Origin: Argopecten irradians
Taxonomy: Eukaryota; Mollusca; Bivalvia; Pectinida; Pectinidae
Length of the DNA: 64,000 bases
Assembly: GCF_041381155.1 (NCBI RefSeq)
Contig: NC_091135.1
Location: forward strand, 8,547,620-8,611,619
Direction of reading: 5' to 3'
The translations under genes and the position numbers were made by a program. Shown in pieces: positions 1 through 9,628 of this stretch (positions are counted from its first letter, which is position 1; the number at the start of each line of letters is the position of its first letter). Under the pieces are notes generated by a model. That model had not been told where the DNA came from and searched no databases. It worked only from the letters and a program-made list of their open reading frames with translations.

Positions 1-297
1 ATCTTGAAGTTAAATAAGAATCTCAAACTTTACAATGATTTGTAACCTTTAGGACTGGAGAAAAATACTAATTCACCTGTTCCTGATTTCGATTGAGAAC
101 AAATACCATTTATCAGCGATGGAGCATCTTAAAGGTATAATATAATAAAGTATGAGTATCACACAAAAAAGTTTAGATTGTTTGAATGTGTTTGGCTGTT
201 GAAAAGATAAGGGAAAATGCTCATTTTTTTTTTACTTTTTATTAGCTGTATTTTTGACAGCTGCTGTCTGTCATGCATGTGAACGTAGATTTGCCTC

Positions 298-360
298 TAT
301 ATAAGCAGTGCACATCATTGTCCCAACCTAGCCGTCTGCAAGCAGTAACATTGGTAGAAG
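298..360 (+). promoter_or_regulatory. TATA promoter and non-coding leader exon of a secreted-protein gene
   Basis: A clear TATA box (TATATAAG, 298-305) is followed, at the usual distance, by a probable start site near 325-330 and a short leader exon ending at a good donor (GAAG|GTAAGC, GT at 361). The intron 361-1319 would join it to the signal-peptide exon at 1320. The same layout is found at 57441-57503, with exactly 63 bases from the first T of the TATA box to the donor GT in both and roughly half of the leader bases identical. That agreement supports this being a real core promoter. The exact start site is inferred. Confidence 0.6.
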
Positions 361-1319
361 GTAAGCTAAGGATTATGAACGTTTTAGTATACTTTTCTAT
401 CAACAGTTTTGTTTATCAAGACATATATTTAGGGATTGGGTTTCCGCATGTATTTAAATTAATACATTTTCTTAATATCGTTTGTCTCATAAGATTTCTT
501 TAAGAATTTGAAATAAAGCAATAGCGTTATTCGTATAATTTTTAATGTATTTACATTGATGATTTGATATAATTTACTTCCGAAAAGGAAGTATTATTCC
601 TTAACGATTGTTTTTTCAAAGCAAACATTTATTAACAACTGGTGTCACATAAACACTTTGAAATTCTCATCGATTACCTTCATGTTATCAAGTTTTGATA
701 TGTCTTTAATATATTATTTCGGTGACATGGTTGCTATTGATATAACTTAATATTGCAGCATTTTTGTGATGTAAAGGAACTTTTTTGCGATTTAGTTTTA
801 TTGCCAAATAACAGGAAAATAAATACGTTACAACTATATTTTTCATGGTTTCGTTTTGAAATGACACAATTAGTTGGCGAATTAAACGCCATGATACGAT
901 GTCGAATGTGTACTTACTCAAAAAGGGACAGGAAAAGGATTTATTCATCATATAAATCATAATATCATCCTAGATAGATTGAACCCTTTCATTCACATTG
1001 TTTTATGTAAATCAAGTACATCTGTAGATATGGTTTTAAAAACAAAAAGTGCGTTATAGATATAAGTTATAAGTATTTTCATTAATGATAGCTTGACTTT
1101 TATCCGTAAAAAACGCGAAACAGATGATATTGGGGGAAAAATAGTCATATCTTCACATCGAAACATGATACTGAAATTAAAAGGAAACATAAGCATAATT
1201 CGAAAAGACCGAAATGAGAATATGCAGCTGTTTTCTGTACACGCACGAATTATAATTCTAACTGCGATTCTTAATTTATTCCAATTTAATTACAACACGA
1301 ATGTTTGCTTGTTAAACAG

Positions 1320-1452
1320 GTCAATAGCCTGTTCACTCTACACATCATCATGAAGTTCGCTCTTTTCCTCGTTATTGCATTGCCTTTGGTAATGACAGCA
1401 CCCAATAAGAAGGCTTTAGATCTCAGCTCGAACCCGATCGTGAACAGTCTAT
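1320..1452 (+). CDS. Signal-peptide exon of a small secreted protein (partial gene, paralogue of the 57987 gene)
   Basis: The exon starts after an acceptor (TTAAACAG, AG at 1318-1319). The ATG is at 1350 and the donor AT|GTGAGT has its GT at 1453. The coding part is 34 codons plus one base (phase 1). It begins MKFALFLVIALPLVMTAP, a typical signal peptide with likely cleavage after the hydrophobic core near VMT|AP. A short Lys-rich stretch (APNKKALDL) follows, then SSNPIVNSL. The paralogous exon at 57987 has the same order: signal peptide, AP plus basic pair, NP, and a phase-1 donor. No following exon with the four-cysteine module was found downstream before 58938. This may be a gene with a very long intron, an alternative first exon for the 58 kb gene, or a promoter-plus-exon duplicate that lost its body. 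Function unknown. Confidence 0.6.
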
Positions 1453-2298
1453 GTGAGTACAATGTGTTTGTGTAAAGTATACTTCGTTTTTACTTAGTTA
1501 TATATGCCGTATTTTTCATACTCACGAATCAAAAAGAGATTTTTAAAATAAATATATTATTTGCCACCAACAAGTACCATTACTTTTGCAAATTACAATA
1601 CTTACAATGCATTGGTTTTAATTTTAGTACAAATAAGAGCTAAAAAATATTTTTGACAATAATGCAAAAAAATGAAATGAATTATTGTTAACATCTACAA
1701 TGCAATGATATGAAAACATACGGTCCAACCATGAAGCCAAATCATTGTTTATATACATTGCCTATAGACTGTCAAGGTTGATATTACACTTATCAGTGTA
1801 ACCTTTGTATTTGATGGTCGTGTGTTCAACCCTGAAATGTGCTATAGATAACCGGTTGTTCAGTATATCATATTGATAATACTTTATCATTGACACATGC
1901 TTGTTAAGGACAAACGATAATCCTAAGCCTAGCATATGTTCATTTCTAATTCGGTAATCCCTTTTTATGATACATTAACTTCAGCACCATTCATATTCAC
2001 TCCATGTGATATTCTGTCAATAGCAAATGAAGTTCAGCTAAATCGGTCCTTGTAGCTTGGAGCTACTGAAAAAATATATTAATGGGTTATCAATACATTA
2101 CTTGCATAGTGTACATATGTATATTGTAACCACCGCACAACTAATATTGTATATTAATCAGCCCGTAAATGTATTTACTTCGCCAAATGCATTGGAATCA
2201 TACATTGCAATCATTCACACAAAAGTTACATACGTTATATTACGCCACTTCCGTCCAGAATTACTGATGTCACAAAGGCCATAATCATAAATCACTCC
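1453..2298. other. Non-coding gap between convergent transcription units
   Basis: It lies between the donor of the plus-strand signal exon and the stop codon of the minus-strand DUF1295 gene. I looked for an exon encoding the four-cysteine module of the 58 kb gene and for any other spliced coding segment and saw none. The bases are AT-rich, with no tandem repeat of note. Confidence 0.5.
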
Positions 2299-2574
2299 TC
2301 ACCAAATGAAAGGTATAAGTTTTGGTGTTGACTTGAGATATTCTAGATAGGCCGGATCTGATCCATATCTCTTCATGGCTGAGCGTTGTTGTAGAGGAAT
2401 ACCGCTGACGTTGGTTAGGAGGTAAGTCACAAAGATAGGGGACAGTACACCCACGTGTTCCCAGCCCTTTAGGACGGTTGAGGAGGACAGGTAAAGTCCG
2501 GACCACATCATGATCTCTCCGAGGTAGTTAGGGTACTGGACCATCCGCCATAGTCCTTGGTTAATAAAAGTCTT
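2299..2574 (-). CDS. DUF1295 gene exon 5 (C-terminal reductase-like motif and stop)
   Basis: The exon is 276 nt with acceptor TTGTAG and stop TGA at 2301-2299. It encodes KTFINQGLWRMVQYPNYLGE, then two hydrophobic segments, and ends with KRYGSDPAYLEYLKSTPKLI followed by PFIW. The RxxxYPNYxGE signature and the terminal Y-x-x-Y-x-x-x-T-P-x-L-I-P pattern are typical of DUF1295 and related steroid-reductase-like proteins. Confidence 0.9.
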   Translation of the reverse strand, partial: KTFINQGLWRMVQYPNYLGEIMMWSGLYLSSSTVLKGWEHVGVLSPIFVTYLLTNVSGIPLQQRSAMKRYGSDPAYLEYLKSTPKLIPFIW

Positions 2575-5500
2575 CTACAACACAAAGGTAGGAAATGTAA
2601 GCATAGTTGTAGCCCGTCCCTTACAAATTGTTATTTCTGTTTGGTACGTTTTCACTATGTTTTTAACTGCATTTTGGATTCATTTGCATCACATCAATAT
2701 TTTGAACATCAACTCCACTGCCATATATTACGGATTAGTTATGTTATTAAGCGAATAGCGAACGGATATATGTGTAAATAATTGAGAATGAAAAACGTGT
2801 CAATTAATTTCCAGCACCTGTTCATTTAGACCACAGTACATGTTCATTGCGCAAACATTGTTATATATCTGTAACAACCGAACAGTATTTGATTATTTAA
2901 GGTTCAATTTCCTCTCTTATGAATTGAAAAAGACTTAGAGATAATTGAATTAAGAATGGAATTTTTAAAATCTTCATTTTGTCTCTAATCACTTACATGA
3001 TTGTCTGGGTTACTTCTAAATTGGGACTTCTGGTAGTCCGCTATGGTCTCCAGTAGGAATCCGACAGTCCACATGCCATATCCGATGTAGTCCCGGCGTG
3101 TTAAGGGTTTATCTTCCTTCTTATTATTGAGGATCAGAGTGGGCAGAAGGGTGGCAAATACCCAAACACCTAAAACCAAAACAATGAACATACAAAAAAA
3201 TGTACAATAAATAATAATGTATACACCGTACGTCTTAAATCAAAGTTCTGTCCCTTGGACAAGAAAATCAAGAGAGTATCGAAGGGGTACTTTCTGCTCA
3301 GAGCTCAACATAAATGGAGTGGAACGACTGGTTTCACTGTCAATATAATGCGACAGGGTGGCATATGCTTTGTCTGTATCTCAGGCAGCATAATGCAGTG
3401 AGATAACACTATAAAAAGCGTAACAGTTCCACTATTGCAAAGGGTCACATCACTTAGCACTTCAACACATGTATATATGACGGTAACAAATATCCAAATT
3501 TTCTTTTAACACTAATCAATCCACTAATATCACCTGGAAATACACACACACATTCAATAAATCATAAATTACTAACCATTATAACTTTAACTTACGTGGA
3601 AAGGAAGTCGATATAGAGCATTTGTTTCGGATGTGTGAACCACATTGCCCAAACAATAGGTTCTTCAGGGTGGTGCTCTATGGCCATCGTTTTCCCGTAA
3701 GTAATATGCACATCAAATCATCATTTTTAAGCGCATTTTTTAAGCAACTCCATAACCAATACAAACAAGATAGCGACATAGCGACCTGGTAAAATCTTAT
3801 ATAAGTGTTTAATTCTACCAGAGCAGTATTACACCAAATTCAGCTCAACAAAGGTCCAAAAGTTTAACGGATGGTTATACCTATAAATCAACTTACCTTG
3901 TATGGTCCAATAGACAAAGAAGGTGCTAGGCTTATTTCTGACTTTGTTAAAACGGCGATCTTGTCCTTCCTTAAGTATCCGTGAGAACAAGAATAATCCC
4001 AACCTGCATTAAATCATTAAAGGTTTTCTTTTATTTTATATTTAAAATGAATATATGCATAATTTGTAATGCTATATAGCATTTTCAACAATATACAATA
4101 TTGGTTTAAGAAAATATTGTTGATACTAAGGATTTAAATCATTTCTAGTTCTGACAAGATATATGACTGCAGGTTTTGAATACCACACTTAGAAATCAGG
4201 TATGAACGAACCGGTACTGTATACCGTTGTGATTTTTTTTCTTGTGTCGAGATCCTTTTATTTTATATATGTTTTTCTTTGCAACTTGTAGGGCAATGAT
4301 TTTCTGAGGAAATGACCGTTATGTCCTGACATGTTAAAGAGTAACTGGATATTTAGCTTCATTACTTCACTCATAATTGCATTAAAATTATATTGAGAAG
4401 GGAATGCTTTCCCAGGAGATATCATATTTTTTTAAGAATACCTTTTACAATTTAGTACAAAACACAACTACATGTACGTGTCGTTGTGATTTTTTTTCTT
4501 GTGTCGAGATCCTTTTATTTTTATATGTTTTTCTTTGCAACTTGTAGGGCAGTGATTTACTGAGGAAATGACCGTTATGTCCTGACATGTTAAAGAGTAA
4601 CTGGATATTTAGCTTCATTACTTCACTCATAATTGCATTTGACCATATTGAGAAGGGAATGCTTTCCCAGGAGATATCATTATATTTTTTTTAAGAATAC
4701 CTTTTACAATTTAGTACAAAACACAACTACATGTACGTGTATGTATAAAGTGACATTGTCTTATATGGTAAGGGATATTTCTATGAAGTTCAAGCCTATC
4801 ACCAGTACAACGTATTCGAATCATGCGTGGAAATGAATTAGCTGCTGAGACCTTGCCTTTCGAATTTTGACCTGAAGGCAGCGTTCGGATTTGCTGAAGG
4901 GAATTTATTATTCGCAAGTAATAGAGTTCTACGCCGCATGTAAAGTTCTGTACGGACGACAACGTCACTTCCACCGCAGTCACTTTTAATTTAGTGACAT
5001 CTATAAGTGATGCCTTCTTGTACAGACGATATAGAATTTGAGGTGACAGGAAAAGTGACCACATTTACAATTTCATTTCAATATCATTCGAAATTGTGGG
5101 AAATATTTCAGTGATATTTCAATTGTGTGCCAGGAGCTATCACGAACCATACCTAAATCCCCATGTGGCCGCTAGCCACGACACGATACGCTGTCGTTTG
5201 TAGTAGGTTTTGTTCCATTTCAGAGAGAGCAGAGCGAGATACAGTATAGTACCAGAACCTATCGGAGCCTCTACCAAGAACGCTGCACAGAAACAGAAGG
5301 AAAACATACTTATTTCCTTAAGCTTTACAATATATCAGCAGAATTAAAGTACCCGAGTCCGCTTAGGTTGGCCCTGAAATAATAAATCATACGAGTGCAA
5401 GCTTCATTATTCAGGTTTCCGCTCTGAGATATTGGTTATGAAATTAAAAATCGAGTTCATTTTTGTTGTTATGGATTTCACTTTAAACCGAATTCACCGA

Positions 5501-7988
5501 TATGGCGTTCTGAATCTATAAAAGGAAGAAAATTTGAGATTATGTTTCCGATAAATCTTTACACAAACTTATTTGAAGAATGTATACTAAATAGCTCAAA
5601 ATTTTACAGCAATTGCTTGCAGTATCTCTACAGTGACTCTTTAACCCACAAACAATATTTGGAAACGGAAACCTGAAAAGATAACCTAGTGTGGTATTAG
5701 TTTAAGTTGGTTAGAAATCGTGATGTCCAAAATTGACCAGTACACACCTGGCTGACCAGGTCATGACCATGCCCGTGTTGATCTTCTGTCGGGGGTAATA
5801 GGTGTTGTTCCATCGCAAACTCTGTAGTGCCAGGTAGAAAAATGTGCTTGATCCTGTAAATAATCACATTTTTTGTAATAAACACTTAAGTGATACGTGC
5901 TGGTAAAGGTTGTGGCATAGCATAAAAACGTCCTTAAAAATGCTCCATCGAATTGTTTCTAAATAAAAAAGGGCAGACGACGACAAATTATCATTTTTCT
6001 TCAGTTATTAAAGTTACTTGCATCATTGAAAAGTTTGAGCTTCAAATTTTCTTTCAAATAAAAAATATTTAAAATAATTAATTGCATTCATCCCGAAAAC
6101 AATTCGTTGCACTGACTATGTTCTATATGGAATGAAGTACTGATTGCGCATTTACCAACAGTAAAATAAATTATTTTCCATGTATATTATTTGTTGTGTT
6201 ATTTAGACACATATTTACACAATTAAACACCAATTATTGTTTAAATGATGAGTATCATTTATGCTCTGTCGGCAGTGGAGCATTATTAAATGATATTAGT
6301 TTTTAATATGACATTAACCCTAATCAACCCTATCAAATAACAGGATATTCTAAAAGATATTACAAACTATATTCGCGAAAAGTCTTCATCGGAATATTTC
6401 GGACTTTACCCTATGAGCTTGATGTTGTGACGACGTAAAATACGAAACGTAAACCAATCTAATCACATTGTCATTAAATGAGTAGCACAGTTGTAAAGTT
6501 TGACATTTTTCAATCAACTCCTGACATCCTCTGTACTCCTGGGGTTATTTTCACAGTACTGTGAATACTACGACAAGTGATGGTAACCCTTGGAATATCG
6601 AGGATGAACCTCAGCAGACTCGTAATTAAATTTGCACCTGATCTTTTCTTTAACCACGGTATATAATCAATAAAAATATATTATATGTACAACGTTGAGA
6701 AACGTGTGCTGTTAGATACGAGGCACTGGCGTAGGACGATGAAACGTAATGGGGGGTGGGTGGGCAAAGGTCCTGAATATTAAATATTTCGTAACACCCC
6801 CCTCCCTCGCGCGCCCGCACCTACAGGGGTTAATTGAGAAAAAAAATCATATATTAATTATTATATATAATCCTTGTATACATCTATTAGACAGTGGCGT
6901 TGAAAACAGGGAAATTAATGAATACGCAAATTAGTGTGCGAGTTAGGGGGTCCTGGGTATCCCCTGGAAAAAAATTCGATTAAGAATGACTTGGGTGATT
7001 TGATGATTTTGCGAGCGCTAAAGGCGCGAGATTTCGGTGTTTGGGGGGTCTCCCGGGAAAAATTGTACGATTTAAAATGGCAGAGATGAAAATAATAATG
7101 AATTGATTGTCTTGCTAAGACATATGAACAAATTAATCTTTTAAGAAGATTTTTTTTTTTTGAAAAAGTATAATCCCTTGATGGACATTTTTAGCCTAGT
7201 TCGTGTGCATTGAATTTTCATTATTAAAAGTTTGAACATTACGTGCTTGAACGTTTTAGGAAACGCGCCGCGCAGAGGAAAATTTTCTGAATTGAAGTAC
7301 AAAAATGTGCAAAAGGACGCTTTTTTCTTACAAATGTGCACTTTAAGAACATTTTACTCGGCGAAAATTGGGGGGGGGGCAAAAAGACAGGTTCCATTAC
7401 TAAATAGAATACATGGGGACACAATATTGATAAAGTCTCATAGTATAGTCTCTATATGAAAAATAGAGACTATACATGGCCCTGTGGTACAACATTGGCA
7501 ACATTTGGACAGAGATTCGCAAAACCGCTATCTAAAAATGTATGTCGCATACCATTAGTGCGTTTGCACTAAAGAAAATAAAATGTTTTTTTTTTGTTAC
7601 TTGTACTTGTAGGTTATATGTAAGAGTTATCGTACTTTCGTCATAGCCAGATTCTGTACCAGTATGCTAACTTCCAGCATTCCGGTAGATATATAGACTG
7701 TAAGATATTTCGATATTATTGTAAATAAAGCAGCCTGCAATTGCAATATAATTCATGAAAATTCTATAAATAGTCTATGTAACTTATATCAAGATATCCT
7801 TCTTGCAATAAGTGTACTGTAAATATCTTGGACGCTAATTATAAGCATTTACCATATATTGTGCACTGACCTGCTAGATCGTAGAATTTTTCCGTTTGTA
7901 GCGCTGCGGCCACCGCCCAGCACGCCCATTGAATGCCAAAGTCTACCGCCGCAGCTTTCGCTAGAGAATTCCCCATGTCGAATAGCAT
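2299..7988 (-). CDS. DUF1295 / steroid 5-alpha-reductase-like membrane protein, five exons plus an alternative exon 2
   Basis: Minus-strand exons, all with GT-AG borders: E1 7871-7988, E2a 5748-5853 or E2b 5153-5258, E4 3897-4003, E5 2997-3169, E6 2299-2574. With one version of exon 2 the coding sequence is 780 nt (259 residues plus stop), a usual length for DUF1295 proteins. Family signatures seen: AVDFGIQWACWAVAAAL near the N-terminus; a basic loop LKEGQDRRFNKVR; ETIADYQKSQFRSNPDN (residues 151-167), ahead of the C-terminal reductase-like motif; and GLWRMVQYPNYLGEI (175-189), the family's R-x-P-N-Y-x-G-E signature. Several hydrophobic segments point to a multipass membrane protein. Related steroid-reductase and isoprenylcysteine methyltransferase folds bind cofactor around this C-terminal motif; the substrate of DUF1295 proteins is not settled. 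The ATG at 7988 was chosen because the frame upstream offers only non-ATG starts. Introns 3 and 4 carry repeats (3232-3450, 3620-3865, 4225-4741). Confidence 0.9.
2997..3169 (-). CDS. DUF1295 gene exon 4
   Basis: The exon is 173 nt with acceptor GGTTTTAG and donor CAT|GTAAGT, leaving in phase 0. It encodes residues 111-168: two hydrophobic segments separated by a charged loop (NNKKEDKPLTRRDY), ending in ETIADYQKSQFRSNPDNH. That ending is a recognisable family block ahead of the catalytic-like C-terminal region. Confidence 0.88.
3232..3450 (-). repeat. Dispersed foldback-type element in DUF1295 intron 4
   Basis: Read on the minus strand it contains GCTTTTTATAGTGTTATCTC, then CACTGCATTATGCTGCC and CACCCTGTCGCATTATATTG followed by ACAGTGAAACCAG. 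The same ordered blocks flank the 26-bp minisatellite (36015-36085 and 38205-38240) and occur in part at 59330-59385 and 60893-60970. This copy has the minisatellite-like segment only once, so it represents the unexpanded form. Its outer ends are approximate. Confidence 0.55.
3620..3865. repeat. Dispersed repeat family R, copy 1
   Basis: Shared ordered blocks with 12430-12660 and 12895-13165 are: ATTGCCCAAACA, TTCTTCAGGGTG, CTATGGCC, a central CATCA tract, and near the end CTACCAG..ATTACACC..CTCAACAAAGGT. It lies inside an intron of the DUF1295 gene. No coding capacity was seen. The boundaries are approximate. Confidence 0.5.
3897..4003 (-). CDS. DUF1295 gene exon 3
   Basis: The exon is 107 nt with acceptor AATGCAG and donor CAAG|GTAAGT. 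It encodes (R)LGLFLFSRILKEGQDRRFNK and then VRNKPSTFFVYWTIQ: a short membrane segment, a strongly basic cytosolic-type loop and the beginning of the next hydrophobic segment. This basic loop is characteristic of DUF1295 proteins. Confidence 0.85.
4225..4741. repeat. Tandem duplication of a ~257-bp segment
   Basis: The stretch beginning GTTGTGATTTTTTTTCTTGT and ending ACAACTACATGTACGTGT occurs twice in a row, offset by about 257-260 bases (roughly 4225-4482 and 4484-4741), with only scattered differences. It lies wholly within the DUF1295 intron between exons 2b and 3. Short open frames over it are not gene-like. Confidence 0.8.
5153..5258 (-). CDS. DUF1295 gene exon 2, version b (probably mutually exclusive)
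   Basis: The exon is exactly 106 nt, like version a, with the same entry and exit phases. The acceptor is CCGATAG and the donor TTAG|GTATGG. It encodes GSGTILYLALLSLKWNKTYY at the front and TWGF(R) at the end. The conserved core YLALxSLxWNxTYYxRQ is shared with version a, while the C-terminal third differs. Because each copy goes from phase 1 to phase 2, using both would shift the frame, so the spliced message should carry one or the other. TWGFR looks closer to the usual family pattern than TWSAR, but I cannot tell which is the main form. Confidence 0.8.
5748..5853 (-). CDS. DUF1295 gene exon 2, version a
   Basis: The exon is 106 nt, enters in phase 1 and leaves in phase 2. The acceptor is TTTACAG and the donor CAG|GTGTGT. 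It encodes a segment beginning GSSTFFYLALQSLRWNNTYY and ending TWSA(R). It is homologous, residue by residue, to version b at 5153-5258, about 490 bases further along the gene, and fits the same slot between exon 1 and the exon at 3897. Confidence 0.8.
6525..6606. mobile_element. Short foldback element (deleted MITE, family F)
   Basis: The left end CATCCTCTGTACTCCTGGGG pairs with the right end CCCTTGGAATATCGAGGATG as an imperfect inverted repeat, with little in between (82 bp). The termini match the larger elements at 9325-9628 and 34778-35102. It is therefore an internally deleted member sitting in DUF1295 intron 1. Confidence 0.6.
6718..7430. repeat. G-rich dispersed repeat-like segment in DUF1295 intron 1
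   Basis: This stretch stands out from its AT-rich surroundings. It has repeated motifs of the form GGGGGGT..TCCTGGG/TCCCGGG..AAAAATT (6946-6976 and 7044-7068), runs of G and C, and ACTGGCGTAGGACG near its beginning. Such periodic G-rich tracts are typical of degraded animal transposons. I could not define ends or class, and the small open frames across it are not convincing genes. Confidence 0.35.
7871..7988 (-). CDS. DUF1295 gene exon 1 (start codon)
   Basis: The exon has 39 codons plus one base, running from MLFDMGNSL to KFYDLA|G. The donor is CAG|GTCAGT. It encodes the first membrane segment, with the family-like AVDFGIQW stretch. It leaves phase 1, which both exon-2 versions accept. Confidence 0.85.
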
Positions 7989-8080
7989 AACAGCCTTAAC
8001 TGGGAGATAATGACGAGTGGTCAAAGGTTATGTTTACCGGTCTTGTTTGTGCTCAGTTTCGTGTGTTGTATAACATGTAA

Positions 8081-8088
8081 ACTTCCGG
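8081..8088 (-). promoter_or_regulatory. Candidate ETS-type promoter site upstream of the DUF1295 gene
   Basis: Read on the minus strand this is CCGGAAGT, the classic ETS core, about 95 bases upstream of the DUF1295 start codon. No TATA box is seen there, which fits a housekeeping-type promoter. The motif is short, so it may be chance. Confidence 0.3.
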
Positions 8089-8580
8089 TTTACTATATCT
8101 GGCTAAATATATTAGAGTTATCTCTCTTGGCACATTAAAGAAAGATCTGATAAAAAATCTCGCGTACGAACCTTTGACTTGACTAAAACAAGTGAAACAA
8201 TATTAATGTAATCTAGGCCTACCATAATATCTGTTTCTTCTAATCGGCATTGATGAAGTTTTTAATCAAACACTGTATATTACATGTCTACAATGTAGAA
8301 TTTAAGCACGCGCACTGATTCGACTAATCTTATTTTTGAGTCAAATATATTTGTGAAAGAAGAGCATATTTGAAACATTTTGACAGCTCTTAATTTAAAC
8401 ACACTGTGTTTTTTCTATTAATTTGGCAGATAGACGAAGCAGGTTTTTTTCTTCAAATTTGTGATAATCGTTATGTTAATTTAAGAGTCTTTAAAACTGG
8501 GCGTATTAAAATATAAAATACAAAGAGTAAAATTAAATGGCTCTTTTTTAAGAGACAGTCGATGCTCCATTCTGAAATAT

Positions 8581-9205
8581 TACCCAGTAATAAGATAAAA
8601 TAAGATAAGATAAGATAAGATTTATTCTGGTTCAGGACAATCATGAGTCCTCTATACCAGACTCGTATAGATACATATTACATAAGTCATAAATGCATTT
8701 ATAATCTGTACACATCATACAAAATTGTGGTATTATGATATTGTTGCTTCGTAATTGAAAAAAAGTTCCTGATTCTTCCAGTGATTATCCAACTTATTCT
8801 TAAACGAATTTACATTAATTGCTGATACTACATGTTTTGACAGTTCATTCTAAATATTTACAGTTCTTATAGCGAAATACATGTAGTTCTTTTTGACTAA
8901 TGTTGTTGATCGTTTTGGGAATATTTTTTCGTATGTCCTCTAGTACTATTGCGGTCTGATGCATCTTTTCAAAGAAATATGGCATTGAAACATTCTTTAT
9001 CTTAGAAATGACTTGTTATCTTATATAGTTCGATCATATCTCCCCTGATTCTCCTGAAGGCTAGCGTTGGTAAATTTAGTTTCTTCAACCTGTCTTGATA
9101 GGTCATGTTTTCCATTTCTGGGAGACATCTAGTTGCTCTTCTGATAAGTATATGTATATAAGCAACCGTAATTTTGCAGGAAGAAGAAATTATCACTTTT
9201 TATAT
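8581..9205 (-). pseudogene. LINE reverse-transcriptase 3' end (jockey/CR1/L2-like), degenerate
   Basis: On the minus strand, 9196-9002 encodes RRATRCLPEMENMTYQDRLK and then KLNLPTLAFRRIRGDMIELY, the conserved C-terminal tail of jockey/CR1-type LINE reverse transcriptases. It continues in another frame as FAIRTVNI*NEL and VNSFKNKLDNHWKNQ, the family's usual final block, with a TGG-to-TAG type stop in the middle. At the 3' end (8587-8626) it stops in a microsatellite of the form (ATCTT)n, as expected for LINEs that end in a short simple repeat. It is truncated at its 5' end and broken by frameshifts and stops, so it is dead. Confidence 0.85.
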
Positions 9206-9324
9206 TGACTATGTCACAGAAAGAACCCAGAACCTTCCTCACAAGGCCGAGTGCTCCACTGAAGGTCAAAATTGATTCGGTGTCAATAGAGCCGCTAGTG
9301 AGATTAAAGTCGCATAATTAGAAG

Positions 9325-9628
9325 CATCCTCGATACTCCAGGGGTTACTATTACTGCGTTTTCTCCACCGCTGAACTGTCTTATAGTTAAACTGCAAATT
9401 AAAGATACAAATCTGACAAACCACAGGCCTGCACAGACTTCCTTTGAAGACAACAGATATTGCGACGCCCAACTTCAAAGCCACACGGCCAAGTAAAGTG
9501 AACTATTTTACGATTGTACATCAAAGGTCTAAATTTCCTGTTCTTTTCTGTTGCCTCCAGTTTTACTATGAAATAGTCCAGAGATGAATATAACGTCAGT
9601 AATAGTAACCCCTTGAGTATTGAAGATG
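9325..9628. mobile_element. Foldback MITE, family F, 304 bp
   Basis: Left end CATCCTCGATACTCCAGGGG; right end CCCCTTGAGTATTGAAGATG, forming an imperfect terminal inverted repeat. Interior blocks (CAGGCCTGCACAG, ACTTCAAAGCCACAC) occur in reverse complement inside the copy at 34778-35102, so the two are inserted in opposite directions. No transposase is encoded, so it would be non-autonomous. Confidence 0.75.

Noticed and set aside
1762-1860. Possible SINE fragment (GTCGTGTGTTCAACCC resembles a tRNA B-box)
   Set aside because: Only one short motif matches; no SINE body or shared tail follows.
4445-5064. Open frames on both strands across the 257-bp duplication and exon 2b
   Set aside because: They start in the duplicated AT-rich DNA and do not match the spliced DUF1295 frame.
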